Source of the DNA: Neptunicella plasticusilytica
GTDB taxonomy: Bacteria > Pseudomonadota > Gammaproteobacteria > Enterobacterales > Alteromonadaceae
Assembly (NCBI RefSeq): GCF_047922965.1
Contig: NZ_CP150481.1
Location: 3,286,001 to 3,350,000 of the forward strand
DNA: 64,000 nt
Direction: 5' to 3'
The notes beneath the pieces were generated by a model. It saw nothing but the letters and a program-made list of their open reading frames with translations. It did not search any database and was not told the origin of the DNA. Within the stretch, counting starts at the first letter, position 1. The number at the start of each line of letters is the position of its first letter. A program made the translations under genes and the position numbers. Below are positions 8,744-17,243 of this stretch, piece by piece.

Positions 8744-9174
8744 TATTCTTTCTCCAACAACTTTTCTGCTTTTTCGATGCTAATGGTATCTACTTCGACT
8801 ATTTTTCTGCGGCGTAACAACAACACAAATCCTGTTATTACAATCAGCAATGGCAAGATCCACAAAATGAGGGTCGCAGCCGTCACCGGCGGCTGATAAT
8901 AGACAAACTCGCCATAACGCTCTTTCATATAATCCACGACTTTCTGTTTGCTTTGGCCCTGCTTTACCAGTTGATATACTTTGCGCTTGAGATCCAGCGC
9001 TACCAACGCATTAGAATCGGCGATATTCTGATTCTGGCATTTAGGGCAACGAAGCTGATGAGACAATTCATTAAATAGAGCCTGTCGCTGTGGATCATCA
9101 AACTGGTAGGTTTCTTCTACTGCAAACAGGCTCATACTGCCCAGTAACAGTCCCAGGTAAATCAGTTTTTTCAT
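8743..9174 (-). CDS. ccmH: Cytochrome c maturation thioredoxin-like protein CcmH (CcmL)
   Basis: CcmH is a membrane-anchored periplasmic oxidoreductase that reduces the CXXC heme-binding site of apocytochrome c. The 143-residue protein has a signal peptide (MKKLIYLGLLLGSMSLFA), the redox motif LRCPKCQNQN with C43 and C46, and one C-terminal membrane segment followed by a basic RRRK anchor. The frame is open up to 9219, but the ATG at 9174 overlaps the ccmG stop (ATGA) and begins exactly at the signal peptide, so it is chosen. It sits between ccmG and ccmI in the usual order. Confidence 0.9.
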   Translation of the reverse strand: MKKLIYLGLLLGSMSLFAVEETYQFDDPQRQALFNELSHQLRCPKCQNQNIADSNALVALDLKRKVYQLVKQGQSKQKVVDYMKERYGEFVYYQPPVTAATLILWILPLLIVITGFVLLLRRRKIVEVDTISIEKAEKLLEKE

Positions 9175-9743
9175 TGGCGACTCAACAGCTGATAAAGAGG
9201 AGCAATTTTTTGCTGCCATACACGAGGATTCACATCACCGATATGATGCAAGCGAATTTTGCCATTCTGATCGATTAAAAAGGTTTCCGGTGCGCCGGTT
9301 ACGCCTAAATCCAGAGAGTAAGAACGGTCCACGTCAAAAATATTAAACTGGTAAGGGTTACCCAGCTTTTGCAGTCGCTGCTGCACTTCAGCCTGGATTT
9401 GTGGCAACGACTTGGCACCAAAATCCGGATCCAGTTCCTGTTCATAATACAGACCGACAATCCGCACACCTTGCTGACGTAACTGGGTTAAATAAGGCAA
9501 TTCCACCGCGCAGGTGACACACCAGACACCCCAAACATTGAGCAGCGTCACCTGCCCCTGAAACACGGTTTGGTCATAAAATTGCCCGGCATCCATTACA
9601 TCCGGCAATTTAAATGGCGGGGCTTGCCTGTCTACCTGGCTTTCATTGACATATCTGGGATTAGAAAACAGACCACTTAATAAAAAAGCCGTGATAGCTA
9701 AAAAAGCCAGCAAGGGCAAAATAAAAAACCAGTATTTCTTCAT
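9171..9743 (-). CDS. ccmG: Thiol:disulfide interchange protein DsbE/CcmG
   Basis: CcmG is a membrane-tethered periplasmic thioredoxin that keeps apocytochrome c or CcmH reduced. The 190-residue protein has one N-terminal membrane anchor (residues 5-25), then a thioredoxin fold with the active site WCVTC (C75 and C78) and the cis-Pro region GAPETFLIDQNGKIR, which contains the family's GVxGAPE motif (GVTGAPE). Start and stop codons overlap ccmF and ccmH by four bases each, a tight coupled arrangement. Length and motifs are ordinary for the family. Confidence 0.92.
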   Translation of the reverse strand: MKKYWFFILPLLAFLAITAFLLSGLFSNPRYVNESQVDRQAPPFKLPDVMDAGQFYDQTVFQGQVTLLNVWGVWCVTCAVELPYLTQLRQQGVRIVGLYYEQELDPDFGAKSLPQIQAEVQQRLQKLGNPYQFNIFDVDRSYSLDLGVTGAPETFLIDQNGKIRLHHIGDVNPRVWQQKIAPLYQLLSRQ

Positions 9744-11728
9744 ACCTGTGCCTCTGCGGGTTTTGGCTGATTCTTACCATCCGAGTGGCGTTTTAGCACC
9801 TTGGCCATGCGATAACGTTTATCCGAGATAGACAACAATCCACCCAGGCCCATAATAAAAGCACCTGCCCAAATCCATCTAACCAGCGGTTTGACGTATA
9901 AGCGCAAACCCCAGTCGCCATTGCTTAATTGCTCGCCTAGCGCAACATACAGATCCCGGCTAAAACCACTATCGATAGCCGCCTCGGTCATCATCGAACG
10001 CTGTACCGGATAAAAACGTTTTTCGGCCTGCATATGCGCAACCTGCTTATCCGCTTGAAACACGTCAACCAGCCCCACATAGCCGCTATAATTTGGTCCC
10101 TGTAGTTCATTAACGCCTTTAAAAATAAACTGATAACCGGCTAATTCAGCGCTTTCACCAATAGCCATACGCACATCTTTTTCAACACTATATTGGCTGG
10201 TAATAGCAATACCCACCAGCGAAACAGCAAATCCGATATGGCCCGTAATCATTCCCCAATGGCTGCGAGTCAAAGATGATAGGCTGCTAGCTGAAACACC
10301 ACTTTTACCAACCCGCTGCAACACTTCTTGAACACTGGTGACTGCCACCCAGCAGGCCAGCACTGTTCCTAAGGTTGCCATGTAAGATAGTTCGGAATAG
10401 CTTTGATTAATCAATAATGCGGCACTGAGACTGATACCCGAGGCCAGCAATAATTGATTTTTTAATGCTGCGGGCGACTGATTCTTCCAGCGTGACAAAG
10501 GACCAACCCCCAGCAAAAACACAAAAGGTACAATCAGGTAGGTAAACATCTGATTAAAAAAGGGTGCACCAATAGAAATCGACCCCAGCCCCAGCTCTTT
10601 GTGCACTAGAGGCAACAAAGTGCCCAGCAGCACTACCACAGTCGCCGCACTTAACAACACGTTGTTTCCCATCATCATCACTTCCCGGGAGCAGGGCCGA
10701 TATTGTCCAACGCTTTTAAAACCCGGGGCGCGGATTGTGTAGAGTAATAACGAGCCGCCAATGGTAAGAAGCAGGATAGCCAGAATAAACAGACCCCGAG
10801 TCGGATCACTGGCAAACGAATGTACTGACACCAATACACCGGAACGCACCAGAAAAGTACCCAGCAAACTCATCGAAAAAGCCCCAATCGCCAACAATAT
10901 TGTCCATGACTGAAACACTTTACGCTTTTCCGTCACCGCCAGAGAATGCAGCAACGCAGTCCCCATCAGCCAGGGCATAAAAGCCGCATTCTCAACCGGA
11001 TCCCAAAACCACCAACCTCCCCAGCCAAGTTCGTAATAAGCCCACCAACTGCCCAAAGCCAGACCTAAAGTCAAAAATACCCAGGCGGCCAACGTCCAGG
11101 GGCGTGACCATCGTGCCCAGGTTGAATCCAGCTTCCCGGAAATCAGTGCTGCCACTGCAAAGGCGAAAGCCACCGAAAAGCCGACATATCCCATATACAA
11201 CATTGGCGGATGTATAATCATGCCAATATCCTGTAGCAACGGGTTGAGATCCCGTCCATCCACCGGAAAAAAGGGCAACATGCGTTCAAACGGATTGGAT
11301 GCTATCAGGATAAACAGATAAAAGCTGACCGCCACCAGGCCCAGAATGGATAGTACTCTGGCCACCATGGCAGCAGGCATAGCCCGGCTAAACAATGCAA
11401 CTGCAGCCGTCCAGATTGAAAAGATCAACACCCAAAGTAAAAAGGAACCTTCGTGCCCTCCCCAAACCGCAGTAATCCGGTAATAAACCGGCAACTGGCT
11501 ATTGGAGTTTTGCGCTACATAATTCAAGCTAAAATCGTTAGAAACAAATCCCCAGGTCAGACTGATATAGGCAATCAAGGTAAACAGGAATAATCCGATC
11601 GCTAAGGGTTTGGCCAGTGCCATCATTTGTGGATGGCTTTTCTGCGCTCCCCACATCGGATACACCGATAGCAGCATTGCCATCAACAATGCCAACACCA
11701 AACTGAAATGCCCCACTTCACCTATCAT
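9740..11728 (-). CDS. ccmF: Cytochrome c heme lyase subunit CcmF
   Basis: CcmF is the large polytopic membrane protein that receives heme from holo-CcmE and ligates it to apocytochrome c with CcmH and CcmI. The 662-residue protein has about 15 hydrophobic segments. The tryptophan-rich WWD domain is visible as WGGWWFWDPVENAAFMPWL at about residues 235-253. Upstream lies the family stretch RITAVWGGHEGSFLLWVL. The ATG at 11728 follows ccmE by ten bases and the stop overlaps ccmG. All features match the family, including length. Confidence 0.95.
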   Translation of the reverse strand: MIGEVGHFSLVLALLMAMLLSVYPMWGAQKSHPQMMALAKPLAIGLFLFTLIAYISLTWGFVSNDFSLNYVAQNSNSQLPVYYRITAVWGGHEGSFLLWVLIFSIWTAAVALFSRAMPAAMVARVLSILGLVAVSFYLFILIASNPFERMLPFFPVDGRDLNPLLQDIGMIIHPPMLYMGYVGFSVAFAFAVAALISGKLDSTWARWSRPWTLAAWVFLTLGLALGSWWAYYELGWGGWWFWDPVENAAFMPWLMGTALLHSLAVTEKRKVFQSWTILLAIGAFSMSLLGTFLVRSGVLVSVHSFASDPTRGLFILAILLLTIGGSLLLYTIRAPGFKSVGQYRPCSREVMMMGNNVLLSAATVVVLLGTLLPLVHKELGLGSISIGAPFFNQMFTYLIVPFVFLLGVGPLSRWKNQSPAALKNQLLLASGISLSAALLINQSYSELSYMATLGTVLACWVAVTSVQEVLQRVGKSGVSASSLSSLTRSHWGMITGHIGFAVSLVGIAITSQYSVEKDVRMAIGESAELAGYQFIFKGVNELQGPNYSGYVGLVDVFQADKQVAHMQAEKRFYPVQRSMMTEAAIDSGFSRDLYVALGEQLSNGDWGLRLYVKPLVRWIWAGAFIMGLGGLLSISDKRYRMAKVLKRHSDGKNQPKPAEAQV

Positions 11729-11738
11729 CTGTCATTCC

Positions 11739-12197
11739 TCACTGCTGGTTGGGATTAACATGTTTAATTCCTTTGACGGCTTCAGCGACTTCAGGCGGCA
11801 TATATTCTTCGTCGTGTTTGGCCAGCACTTCTTCGGCTTTAATCACATTGGCGCTTTGTAATATGCCCGTGGCGACAATGCCCTGTCCTTCACGAAATAA
11901 ATCCGGCAACAAGCCATGATAAAGTACCGTCACTTCTGGGCCGGTGTCGGTTAACCGAAAGCTCACATCCAGCGTTTCCTCGTGCCGCTCTACCGAACCT
12001 ACAACCACCATGCCACCAATACGCAAACGCTGCCCCACTTGCGGTATTTTGCCTTCCTTACCATCGAGAATTTCTGACGGGGTGTAAAACAGGTCAATAT
12101 TCTGGTTCAGGGCAAAAAGCATCAAGCTGGTCGCACCGGCTAAAATGACCAGGATCGCGACAACGGCAAACAGCCGCTTTTGTCTTCTAGGATTCAT
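11739..12197 (-). CDS. ccmE: Periplasmic heme chaperone CcmE
   Basis: CcmE binds heme covalently in the periplasm and carries it from the CcmABCD release complex to CcmF. The 152-residue protein has an N-terminal membrane anchor at about residues 9-30, an OB-fold beta domain (with RIGGMVVVGSV and DTGPEVTVLYHGLLPDLFREGQGIVATG), and the heme-binding motif around His128 (LAKHDEEYMPP, with Tyr132). The ATG at 12197 is preferred over the TTG one codon earlier and overlaps the ccmD stop by one base. It is a standard member in standard order. Confidence 0.93.
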   Translation of the reverse strand: MNPRRQKRLFAVVAILVILAGATSLMLFALNQNIDLFYTPSEILDGKEGKIPQVGQRLRIGGMVVVGSVERHEETLDVSFRLTDTGPEVTVLYHGLLPDLFREGQGIVATGILQSANVIKAEEVLAKHDEEYMPPEVAEAVKGIKHVNPNQQ

Positions 12198-12430
12198 CAA
12201 CTACGTTTCTCCACTTCAGTTTCTGCCGGTTTAACCTGATTATTTTTGGCTTGAGCAATACGTTGCTTGCGCTGTTTTTCCTGCACAATAATTTTTAATA
12301 TGCTTTGTCGGTTGTAACGGCTCAGACCTATAGCCAGTAAGATGACCAAAGCACTCAGGCCGAAAGACAGCCAGACAAAAAATCCGTAGCCACCCATGGC
12401 AAAAAACTGCGTCCAACTTTCAAACTGCAT
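12197..12430 (-). CDS. ccmD: Small membrane protein CcmD of the heme exporter complex
   Basis: CcmD is a small single-span protein needed to release holo-CcmE from CcmABC. The 77-residue protein has the typical N-terminal stretch with AMGGYGFFVWLSFGLSALVI as membrane segment (about residues 11-37) and a basic, coiled cytoplasmic tail ending in a Lys/Glu-rich region. It starts with ATG three bases after the ccmC stop and ends overlapping ccmE. Short length and position support the assignment. Confidence 0.9.
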   Translation of the reverse strand: MQFESWTQFFAMGGYGFFVWLSFGLSALVILLAIGLSRYNRQSILKIIVQEKQRKQRIAQAKNNQVKPAETEVEKRS

Positions 12431-12433
12431 GCG

Positions 12434-13168
12434 TTACTTCTCCACCCATTTTTGCACCCATGGACGGTGCTTTTCACGACGCAAAATTTCGTTCTGCAGC
12501 GCCATCATACTCATAGTCGCAATCAACAGGGCCAAACCTAGCAAGCAAATCATCAGTGGCCACAGCATACCGGGGTCAATAGAAGGTTTATCAAACTTGC
12601 TGATTGATGCGCCCTGATGCAAGGTATTCCACCACTCCACCGAATAATGGATGATAGGCAAATTAATCACCCCGACTAATGCCAGAATACCGGCCGCTTT
12701 GGCGCCCTGTTGCTTGTCATCAAAAGATTGGTACAACGCAATCACACCGAGATACATAAATAATAAAATTAATTCGGAGGTCAGTCTGGCATCCCAGATC
12801 CACCAGGTTCCCCACATTGGCTTTCCCCAGGCAGCGCCGCTAAGCAAGGCGATAAAAGTCACAATAGCACCGGTCGGCGCGATGGCCGCCACTGCCATAT
12901 CTGCGGTGCGGATTTGCCAAACGAGTCCAATCAATGCCGCTATTGCCATCAACGCATAAGTGCTCATGGATAAAATTGCCGAAGGGACATGAATATACAT
13001 GATCCGCGCGGCGTCTCCTTGCTGATAATCGGCAGGGGCAAACGCCAGTCCCCACACACATCCGGTTACCAGCAACAGTCCCGCTGGCCAGGCAAACCAG
13101 GGCAATAACTTGCTACATAGATCAAAGGTCTGTTCGGTCTTCGCATAGGGGTGTAACCATTTCCACAT
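12434..13168 (-). CDS. ccmC: Heme transporter subunit CcmC
   Basis: CcmC is a six-helix membrane protein with a WWD domain that loads heme onto CcmE. The 244-residue protein shows MYIHVPSAILSM near the first periplasmic loop and the tryptophan-rich segment GKPMWGTWWIWDARLTSELI at about residues 114-133, with conserved His residues in flanking loops (YIHVP and IHYSVEWWN). Its start overlaps the ccmB stop by one base. The motifs are diagnostic. Confidence 0.94.
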   Translation of the reverse strand: MWKWLHPYAKTEQTFDLCSKLLPWFAWPAGLLLVTGCVWGLAFAPADYQQGDAARIMYIHVPSAILSMSTYALMAIAALIGLVWQIRTADMAVAAIAPTGAIVTFIALLSGAAWGKPMWGTWWIWDARLTSELILLFMYLGVIALYQSFDDKQQGAKAAGILALVGVINLPIIHYSVEWWNTLHQGASISKFDKPSIDPGMLWPLMICLLGLALLIATMSMMALQNEILRREKHRPWVQKWVEK

Positions 13169-13839
13169 CAGTTCTGACTCACTCTTAATGCATAGGCGGT
13201 AGCTAAAGGTGCCAAAGCTGTCGCTAGTAACAATAATGCTGCTAATAGCGCCAGTTGACCATTATACGGCAACTGCAAGGTGGCAGCATCCACGGCGGCA
13301 GTGGCAAAAATCAATAAAGGCACAAATAGAGGTAATAACAATAAACTGAGTAATACGTTGCCTTTTCGAATACCGACCGTCAGCGCCACACCAATGCCCC
13401 CGATCAGACTGAGCAAAGGCGTACCAATTAATAATGTTAACAGTAACGCCCAATACATATCCGCAGTCAGATTCAGAAATAGCGCCAGCAAAGGTGAGAC
13501 CAGCAACAAAGGCAACACACTGACTAACCAGTGGCCAATCACTTTAACCAGTACCAGCAAGCTCATCGGACAGCCACACAGCATCAGTTGTTCCAATGTA
13601 CCATCGGCAAAATCCTCTCTGAACAAACGCTCTAGTCCCAATAATGCCGAAAGCAAAGCTGCCACCCATATCACGCCCGGACCAATTTTTTGTAAAGTTT
13701 GCGCCCCCGGCCCTACCCCAAGAGGAAACAGCGTGATCACCAGCACAAAAAACATCACAGGTTGCAGTAATTCGGAACGCTGTCGAAACGCCAGCATCAT
13801 ATCGCGTTTAAATACAGCGTAGAGTTGAGCGGTTACCAT
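13168..13839 (-). CDS. ccmB: Heme exporter ABC permease CcmB
   Basis: CcmB is the permease that works with the ATPase CcmA and with CcmC/D in heme handover to CcmE. The 223-residue protein has six predicted membrane segments and the family features FKRDMMLAFRQRSELLQPVMFFVLVITLFPLGVGP at the N-terminus and FREDFADGTLEQLMLCGCP as the cytoplasmic loop. The ATG at 13839 lies seven bases inside the ccmA 3' end. Long opposite-strand frames in this gene are composition artefacts. Confidence 0.93.
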   Translation of the reverse strand: MVTAQLYAVFKRDMMLAFRQRSELLQPVMFFVLVITLFPLGVGPGAQTLQKIGPGVIWVAALLSALLGLERLFREDFADGTLEQLMLCGCPMSLLVLVKVIGHWLVSVLPLLLVSPLLALFLNLTADMYWALLLTLLIGTPLLSLIGGIGVALTVGIRKGNVLLSLLLLPLFVPLLIFATAAVDAATLQLPYNGQLALLAALLLLATALAPLATAYALRVSQN

Positions 13840-14453
13840 TGATACTCCATCATGTGGCTGGACAGGTTTTGCTGATGTTTCAATAGCTGATGCGAGGTCA
13901 AAATAATGGCTCCGCCTTGCCTGACATAGGCCTGCATTCTTTGCTCGATTAACGCTATTGCTTCAGCGTCAAGGGCAGTAAAAGGTTCATCCAGCACCCA
14001 TAGCGCGGCTTTTTTTAACCATAATTTTGCCAGCGCCACACGACGTTGTTGGCCTGCAGATAAATGCCCAACGGGAATATCTTCCAAACCGACCAGACCT
14101 AAATCAGCCAGCAAAGCGAACAAGTTTATATGCTCTGCAATGCCTTGCAAGGTAACCCAGAATTGTAAATTTTCGATGGCACTTAAATTGGGGTTCAAGC
14201 CTGTTTTATGGCCGATATAAATGATCTGGCTGGCAAAGCGGGGATGGTCTTCAATCATCTCGCCATTTAACAGAATCCGTCCCTCTTGGGCCTGACTTAG
14301 CCCAACCAGAATACGTAACAGACTGGTTTTACCGGCACCGTTAGGGCCTTGCAAGTGCAGAATCTGGCCTGCTTGCAGAGTAAGGCTGAGCTGACTGAAT
14401 AATACCCTGTCACTTTTGACGCAGGTTATCTTTTCCGCTACCAGTAATGCCAA
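13833..14453 (-). CDS. ccmA: Heme exporter ATP-binding protein CcmA
   Basis: CcmA is the ABC ATPase that drives release of holo-CcmE from the CcmABCD complex. The 206-residue protein has Walker A GPNGAGKT at residues 36-43, signature LSAGQQRRVALAKL, Walker B LWVLDEPFTALD and the switch His in LTSHQ, all as expected. The only usable start is TTG at 14453, with AGAGG about six bases upstream. It is the first gene of the nine-gene ccm operon, and the 134-base gap to the divergent fliK-like gene must hold its promoter. Confidence 0.93.
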   Translation of the reverse strand: MALLVAEKITCVKSDRVLFSQLSLTLQAGQILHLQGPNGAGKTSLLRILVGLSQAQEGRILLNGEMIEDHPRFASQIIYIGHKTGLNPNLSAIENLQFWVTLQGIAEHINLFALLADLGLVGLEDIPVGHLSAGQQRRVALAKLWLKKAALWVLDEPFTALDAEAIALIEQRMQAYVRQGGAIILTSHQLLKHQQNLSSHMMEYQW

Positions 14454-14587
14454 GCCAAACCTCTGAATTGAATCCCGAAAATCGGCCGGAATAATAGCAT
14501 AACGAAAGGTGAAATCGCATTTTTCTGTGTGTTAATATCGTCTGATTAAAACTATCAAGCACTCACATATCGGGCCGATAGAATACT

Positions 14588-16573
14588 ATGCCAGAAGTCC
14601 CGTCATTCTCATTGCAGCAACTCACCGATGCGTTGCAACAAATCATTCAGTCGCCCAGACAGACTGCGGTCAGCCAGCAAGCTATTGATGTACTGGTAAA
14701 ACACCTCGGCGCGGAACAACTGTTACTGCTTAACGCCAATGGTCAACTGCAACTGGACAGCACGTCATTAAAAGGAGAATTGGCAAATAACCAGACGTAC
14801 CAGTTATTGACTAGCAAAAATAATCAATTGCTGAGTTTTTTCCCGACCGACAAAACTGCACCAATCCAGTTGGCCATTAAACAGACTCTGGTGCAACAAC
14901 TGTTGCAATTACCGCCACTACAACTCAGTCAGGTAGCGACCACAACGATTAAACTGGATGCGATCATCGCCAATATCTTGCCGCAAAATATTGAATTGAA
15001 GTTTATCGCGCCGGACTCACAACAGCCGCTAAAACAGCAAATACTGCAAGCCAGCACGGCAGCCGAATTGAAACTCGCTGCCGCCTCCACCGGTCAAAAC
15101 CAGCCATCGCAGTCGCAGCAAAGCGGATTGGCCAAACAGCCGCTATTACCCAGAAGTGACTTGCTGGTTAACCTGCCCATGGCAGATACACAGAAATATA
15201 GCACTGGCCAACCGGTGTCAGTAGAACTCAAACCGCAAGGCAAAAATTGGCAGGCGGTTGTCATAGCCGAACATGCCAATCCGTCCCGTCCGGTTAAACT
15301 CGAGTCATCTCAAGTAACGGCATTGTTAACCGTAGTCAGCGCCAGCAAGGGATTGATGTTGCCTGGCAATATTATCCCGAAAATTGCCCCGCTCTTGCCT
15401 CAGGAGGTACAAAATACCTTAAACCAGTGGTTAAGCAGCACCAGTAAACCATCCCTCAATCTGGTTATCGACAACAAACAGCAGGCGATATTGCAAATAC
15501 AACCCGGACAACAGGCTGTCGCTACGGTCAATCTCACCAAACAACAAAGCCAGCAAATAGCCAATTTATTACCTGCTGTCACGCCTGATATAGCCAACAC
15601 GGGCAAATTGGTCACAACCGAGTCCAGACTTCCCATATCCGGCAATCCACCACCGGAATTACATGGACTGTTACGACAATTACAACCATTGCAGGACGCG
15701 CCGGCAAAACTACTCAATCAGCTGGAAAAAATATTAGCCGATCCGCTCATCACCAAATCACCCGAGCTGAAACCACTGGTAGAAAAATGGCTACAACAAC
15801 TGGATCAGTCACAGCCGCAAGGAAAAGAGCAGGATCATCAGCAACTCAGAGCACTGTTGAGCGCACCGGCACTGTCATTAACGCCGGTACAGCTTGTCAG
15901 CCCGCCTGCCACACAAGGTTTTGTGGCTGGACTGGTGGCAATGTTACAACTTTCTCTGGCATCGAGACTAGCACGCAGCCAACCTGCCCAAGTTGAAAAA
16001 CTGTCTGAAGCCATCAACAACCTGTTAGGCGATAAAACTGGCAATAATACCACTAGCCAGGTAAGCAGCCGAGCATTGCGAGACTTTTCCCAACTGGAAC
16101 AGCAACAACAGTTAACCAGAACCTTGTCTCGCCTGCTTGCTAATCATCAGGGCAATAAAGTCGCCAGCGCCGAGCAACAAATTCAGGGACAGGAGAGCCT
16201 GTTCTATAATTTCTCCACCGGACAGGGCCAGGACAGAAAAGATGTCGAACTGCTGATCCGCCGTGAGCCGGAATCCTCCAAGGACAAGAAAGGCAAAAAA
16301 AGCGCCGGACAACGCTGGCATCTGACCATGAAACTTGAAATCGGCACTATGGGTGAAGTCCTGACCAAAGCCATATTACAGAAAAATCAGTTGGAACTGG
16401 ATTTTTATACCTCCAACCAAGATACGCTGCACCAATTGATGAATTTTTTACCTTTGTTGAAAAAACGTTTTAAGGCGTTGCAAATTGAGGTCAATCGTAG
16501 CCAGTGTCAACTGGGAAAAATTCCGGCTACCTTGCAGCAGCGACCCTATCAATTATTCGAGACCCGAGTATGA
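14588..16573 (+). CDS. Second FliK-like protein (hook-length control type C-terminal domain)
   Basis: This is a 661-residue, Gln-rich protein of low complexity. Its N-terminal 550 residues are mostly Gln, Leu, Pro and Ser, and the C-terminal folded part (about 560-661) resembles the Flg_hook domain of FliK: WHLTMKLEIGTMGEVLTKAILQKNQLELDFY, then a helix pair ending LLKKRFKALQIEVNRSQ. It overlaps the following FlhB-like gene by four bases, a pairing known in other gammaproteobacteria. A dedicated fliK is present at 38488-40407, so this is a paralogue. Its role is uncertain: it may control export substrate switching together with the FlhB-like protein, or be a relic. It is on the opposite strand from the main flagellar block. 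GCCGATAG at 14574-14581 resembles a sigma-28 -10 box but lies too close to the ATG to be convincing. Confidence 0.75.
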   Translation: MPEVPSFSLQQLTDALQQIIQSPRQTAVSQQAIDVLVKHLGAEQLLLLNANGQLQLDSTSLKGELANNQTYQLLTSKNNQLLSFFPTDKTAPIQLAIKQTLVQQLLQLPPLQLSQVATTTIKLDAIIANILPQNIELKFIAPDSQQPLKQQILQASTAAELKLAAASTGQNQPSQSQQSGLAKQPLLPRSDLLVNLPMADTQKYSTGQPVSVELKPQGKNWQAVVIAEHANPSRPVKLESSQVTALLTVVSASKGLMLPGNIIPKIAPLLPQEVQNTLNQWLSSTSKPSLNLVIDNKQQAILQIQPGQQAVATVNLTKQQSQQIANLLPAVTPDIANTGKLVTTESRLPISGNPPPELHGLLRQLQPLQDAPAKLLNQLEKILADPLITKSPELKPLVEKWLQQLDQSQPQGKEQDHQQLRALLSAPALSLTPVQLVSPPATQGFVAGLVAMLQLSLASRLARSQPAQVEKLSEAINNLLGDKTGNNTTSQVSSRALRDFSQLEQQQQLTRTLSRLLANHQGNKVASAEQQIQGQESLFYNFSTGQGQDRKDVELLIRREPESSKDKKGKKSAGQRWHLTMKLEIGTMGEVLTKAILQKNQLELDFYTSNQDTLHQLMNFLPLLKKRFKALQIEVNRSQCQLGKIPATLQQRPYQLFETRV

Positions 16574-16881
16574 ATGATAAAGACACACCGGCCAAAAAAG
16601 CAGTCGGCCTAAAATACCAGCCAGGTGATGCACCGGAAGTGATTGCCAAAGGCTTCGGCGATCTGGCCGAGGAAATTATCCAACTGGCCAAGCAAAGTGG
16701 AGTATTGATACATGAGGATCAATACTTGTCAGATTTTCTCGGGAGACTGGATTTGGGACAGCAGATACCGGAAGAACTCTATCATGTGATAGCCGAACTG
16801 ATTGCGTTTTCTTATGTGTTACAGGGAAAATTCCCGGAAGGCTGGCAACATATCCCCGGCCAATTTAAAGCCACGACTTAA
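16570..16881 (+). CDS. FlhB C-terminal-domain homologue (EscU/YscU/FlhB switch family)
   Basis: This is a 103-residue soluble protein aligning with the FlhB C-terminal cytoplasmic domain just after its self-cleavage site: AVGLKYQPGDAPEVIAKGFG corresponds to the ALKYD...AP...AKG stretch of full-length FlhB at 33036-34160. The NPTH cleavage motif itself is absent, which is usual for stand-alone homologues of this type. In enterobacteria and Bacillus such FlhB2-like proteins exist, and in some species can replace the FlhB C-domain. The ATG at 16570 overlaps the upstream FliK-like stop (ATGA). The longer upstream frame to 16504 lies inside that gene. Its exact role is inferred. Confidence 0.82.
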   Translation: MNDKDTPAKKAVGLKYQPGDAPEVIAKGFGDLAEEIIQLAKQSGVLIHEDQYLSDFLGRLDLGQQIPEELYHVIAELIAFSYVLQGKFPEGWQHIPGQFKATT

Positions 16882-17243
16882 TCGGCCCTTCGTTGAGGAA
16901 GTGACCGTTTTGGTTTGAAATCAGCGACTCTAACTTTCCCGAGTTAAATAAGGACTTGTCGGATGGCCGGACATGGACGTCCGGACAAGGTCAATGCTTT
17001 ACAGGGACGTTACCTTTGGCCGTTCCGGTATTAAAGTCATTATTTCAATCGGATTAGAAAGTTAGTGGAGTGAAGCACTTTTCCCCTATTTTGGTGCTTC
17101 AAAACAGGGTCGGTCCGCAAGGATGCGGCACGAAAAAAGGCATGGATGCCGTTGGCGAAGCCAATATCTTTTCTTTGTGAACTCCGCGTCTCCGTGGTGA
17201 ATACTGTTTTTTATCTTTTAGTCCGTTACTGACGAAAGGATTT
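16882..17243. other. Convergent intergenic region rich in hairpins
   Basis: No gene is seen. It contains a GTCCGGAC palindrome near 16978-16985, GAAGCAC 17072-17078 with GTGCTTC 17094-17100, and three hairpins in a row: CCGCA 17115-17119 with TGCGG 17124-17128; GGCATGGATGCC 17139-17150; and TTGGC 17152-17156 with GCCAA 17160-17164. The region separates the plus-strand FlhB-like gene from the minus-strand DUF2802 gene. It looks like accumulated repeat fragments rather than a single terminator. Confidence 0.6.

Noticed and set aside
13280..13822. 180-residue open frame on the plus strand opposite ccmB
   Set aside because: It is an antisense frame over a strongly conserved membrane protein; its amino-acid make-up (Ser, Asn, Thr, Pro-rich) is typical of shadows.
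16570..16881. Short FlhB homologue as a truncated flhB pseudogene
   Set aside because: It has its own start coupled to the upstream gene and a complete C-domain; stand-alone FlhB C-domain proteins are a known family, so absence of NPTH is expected.
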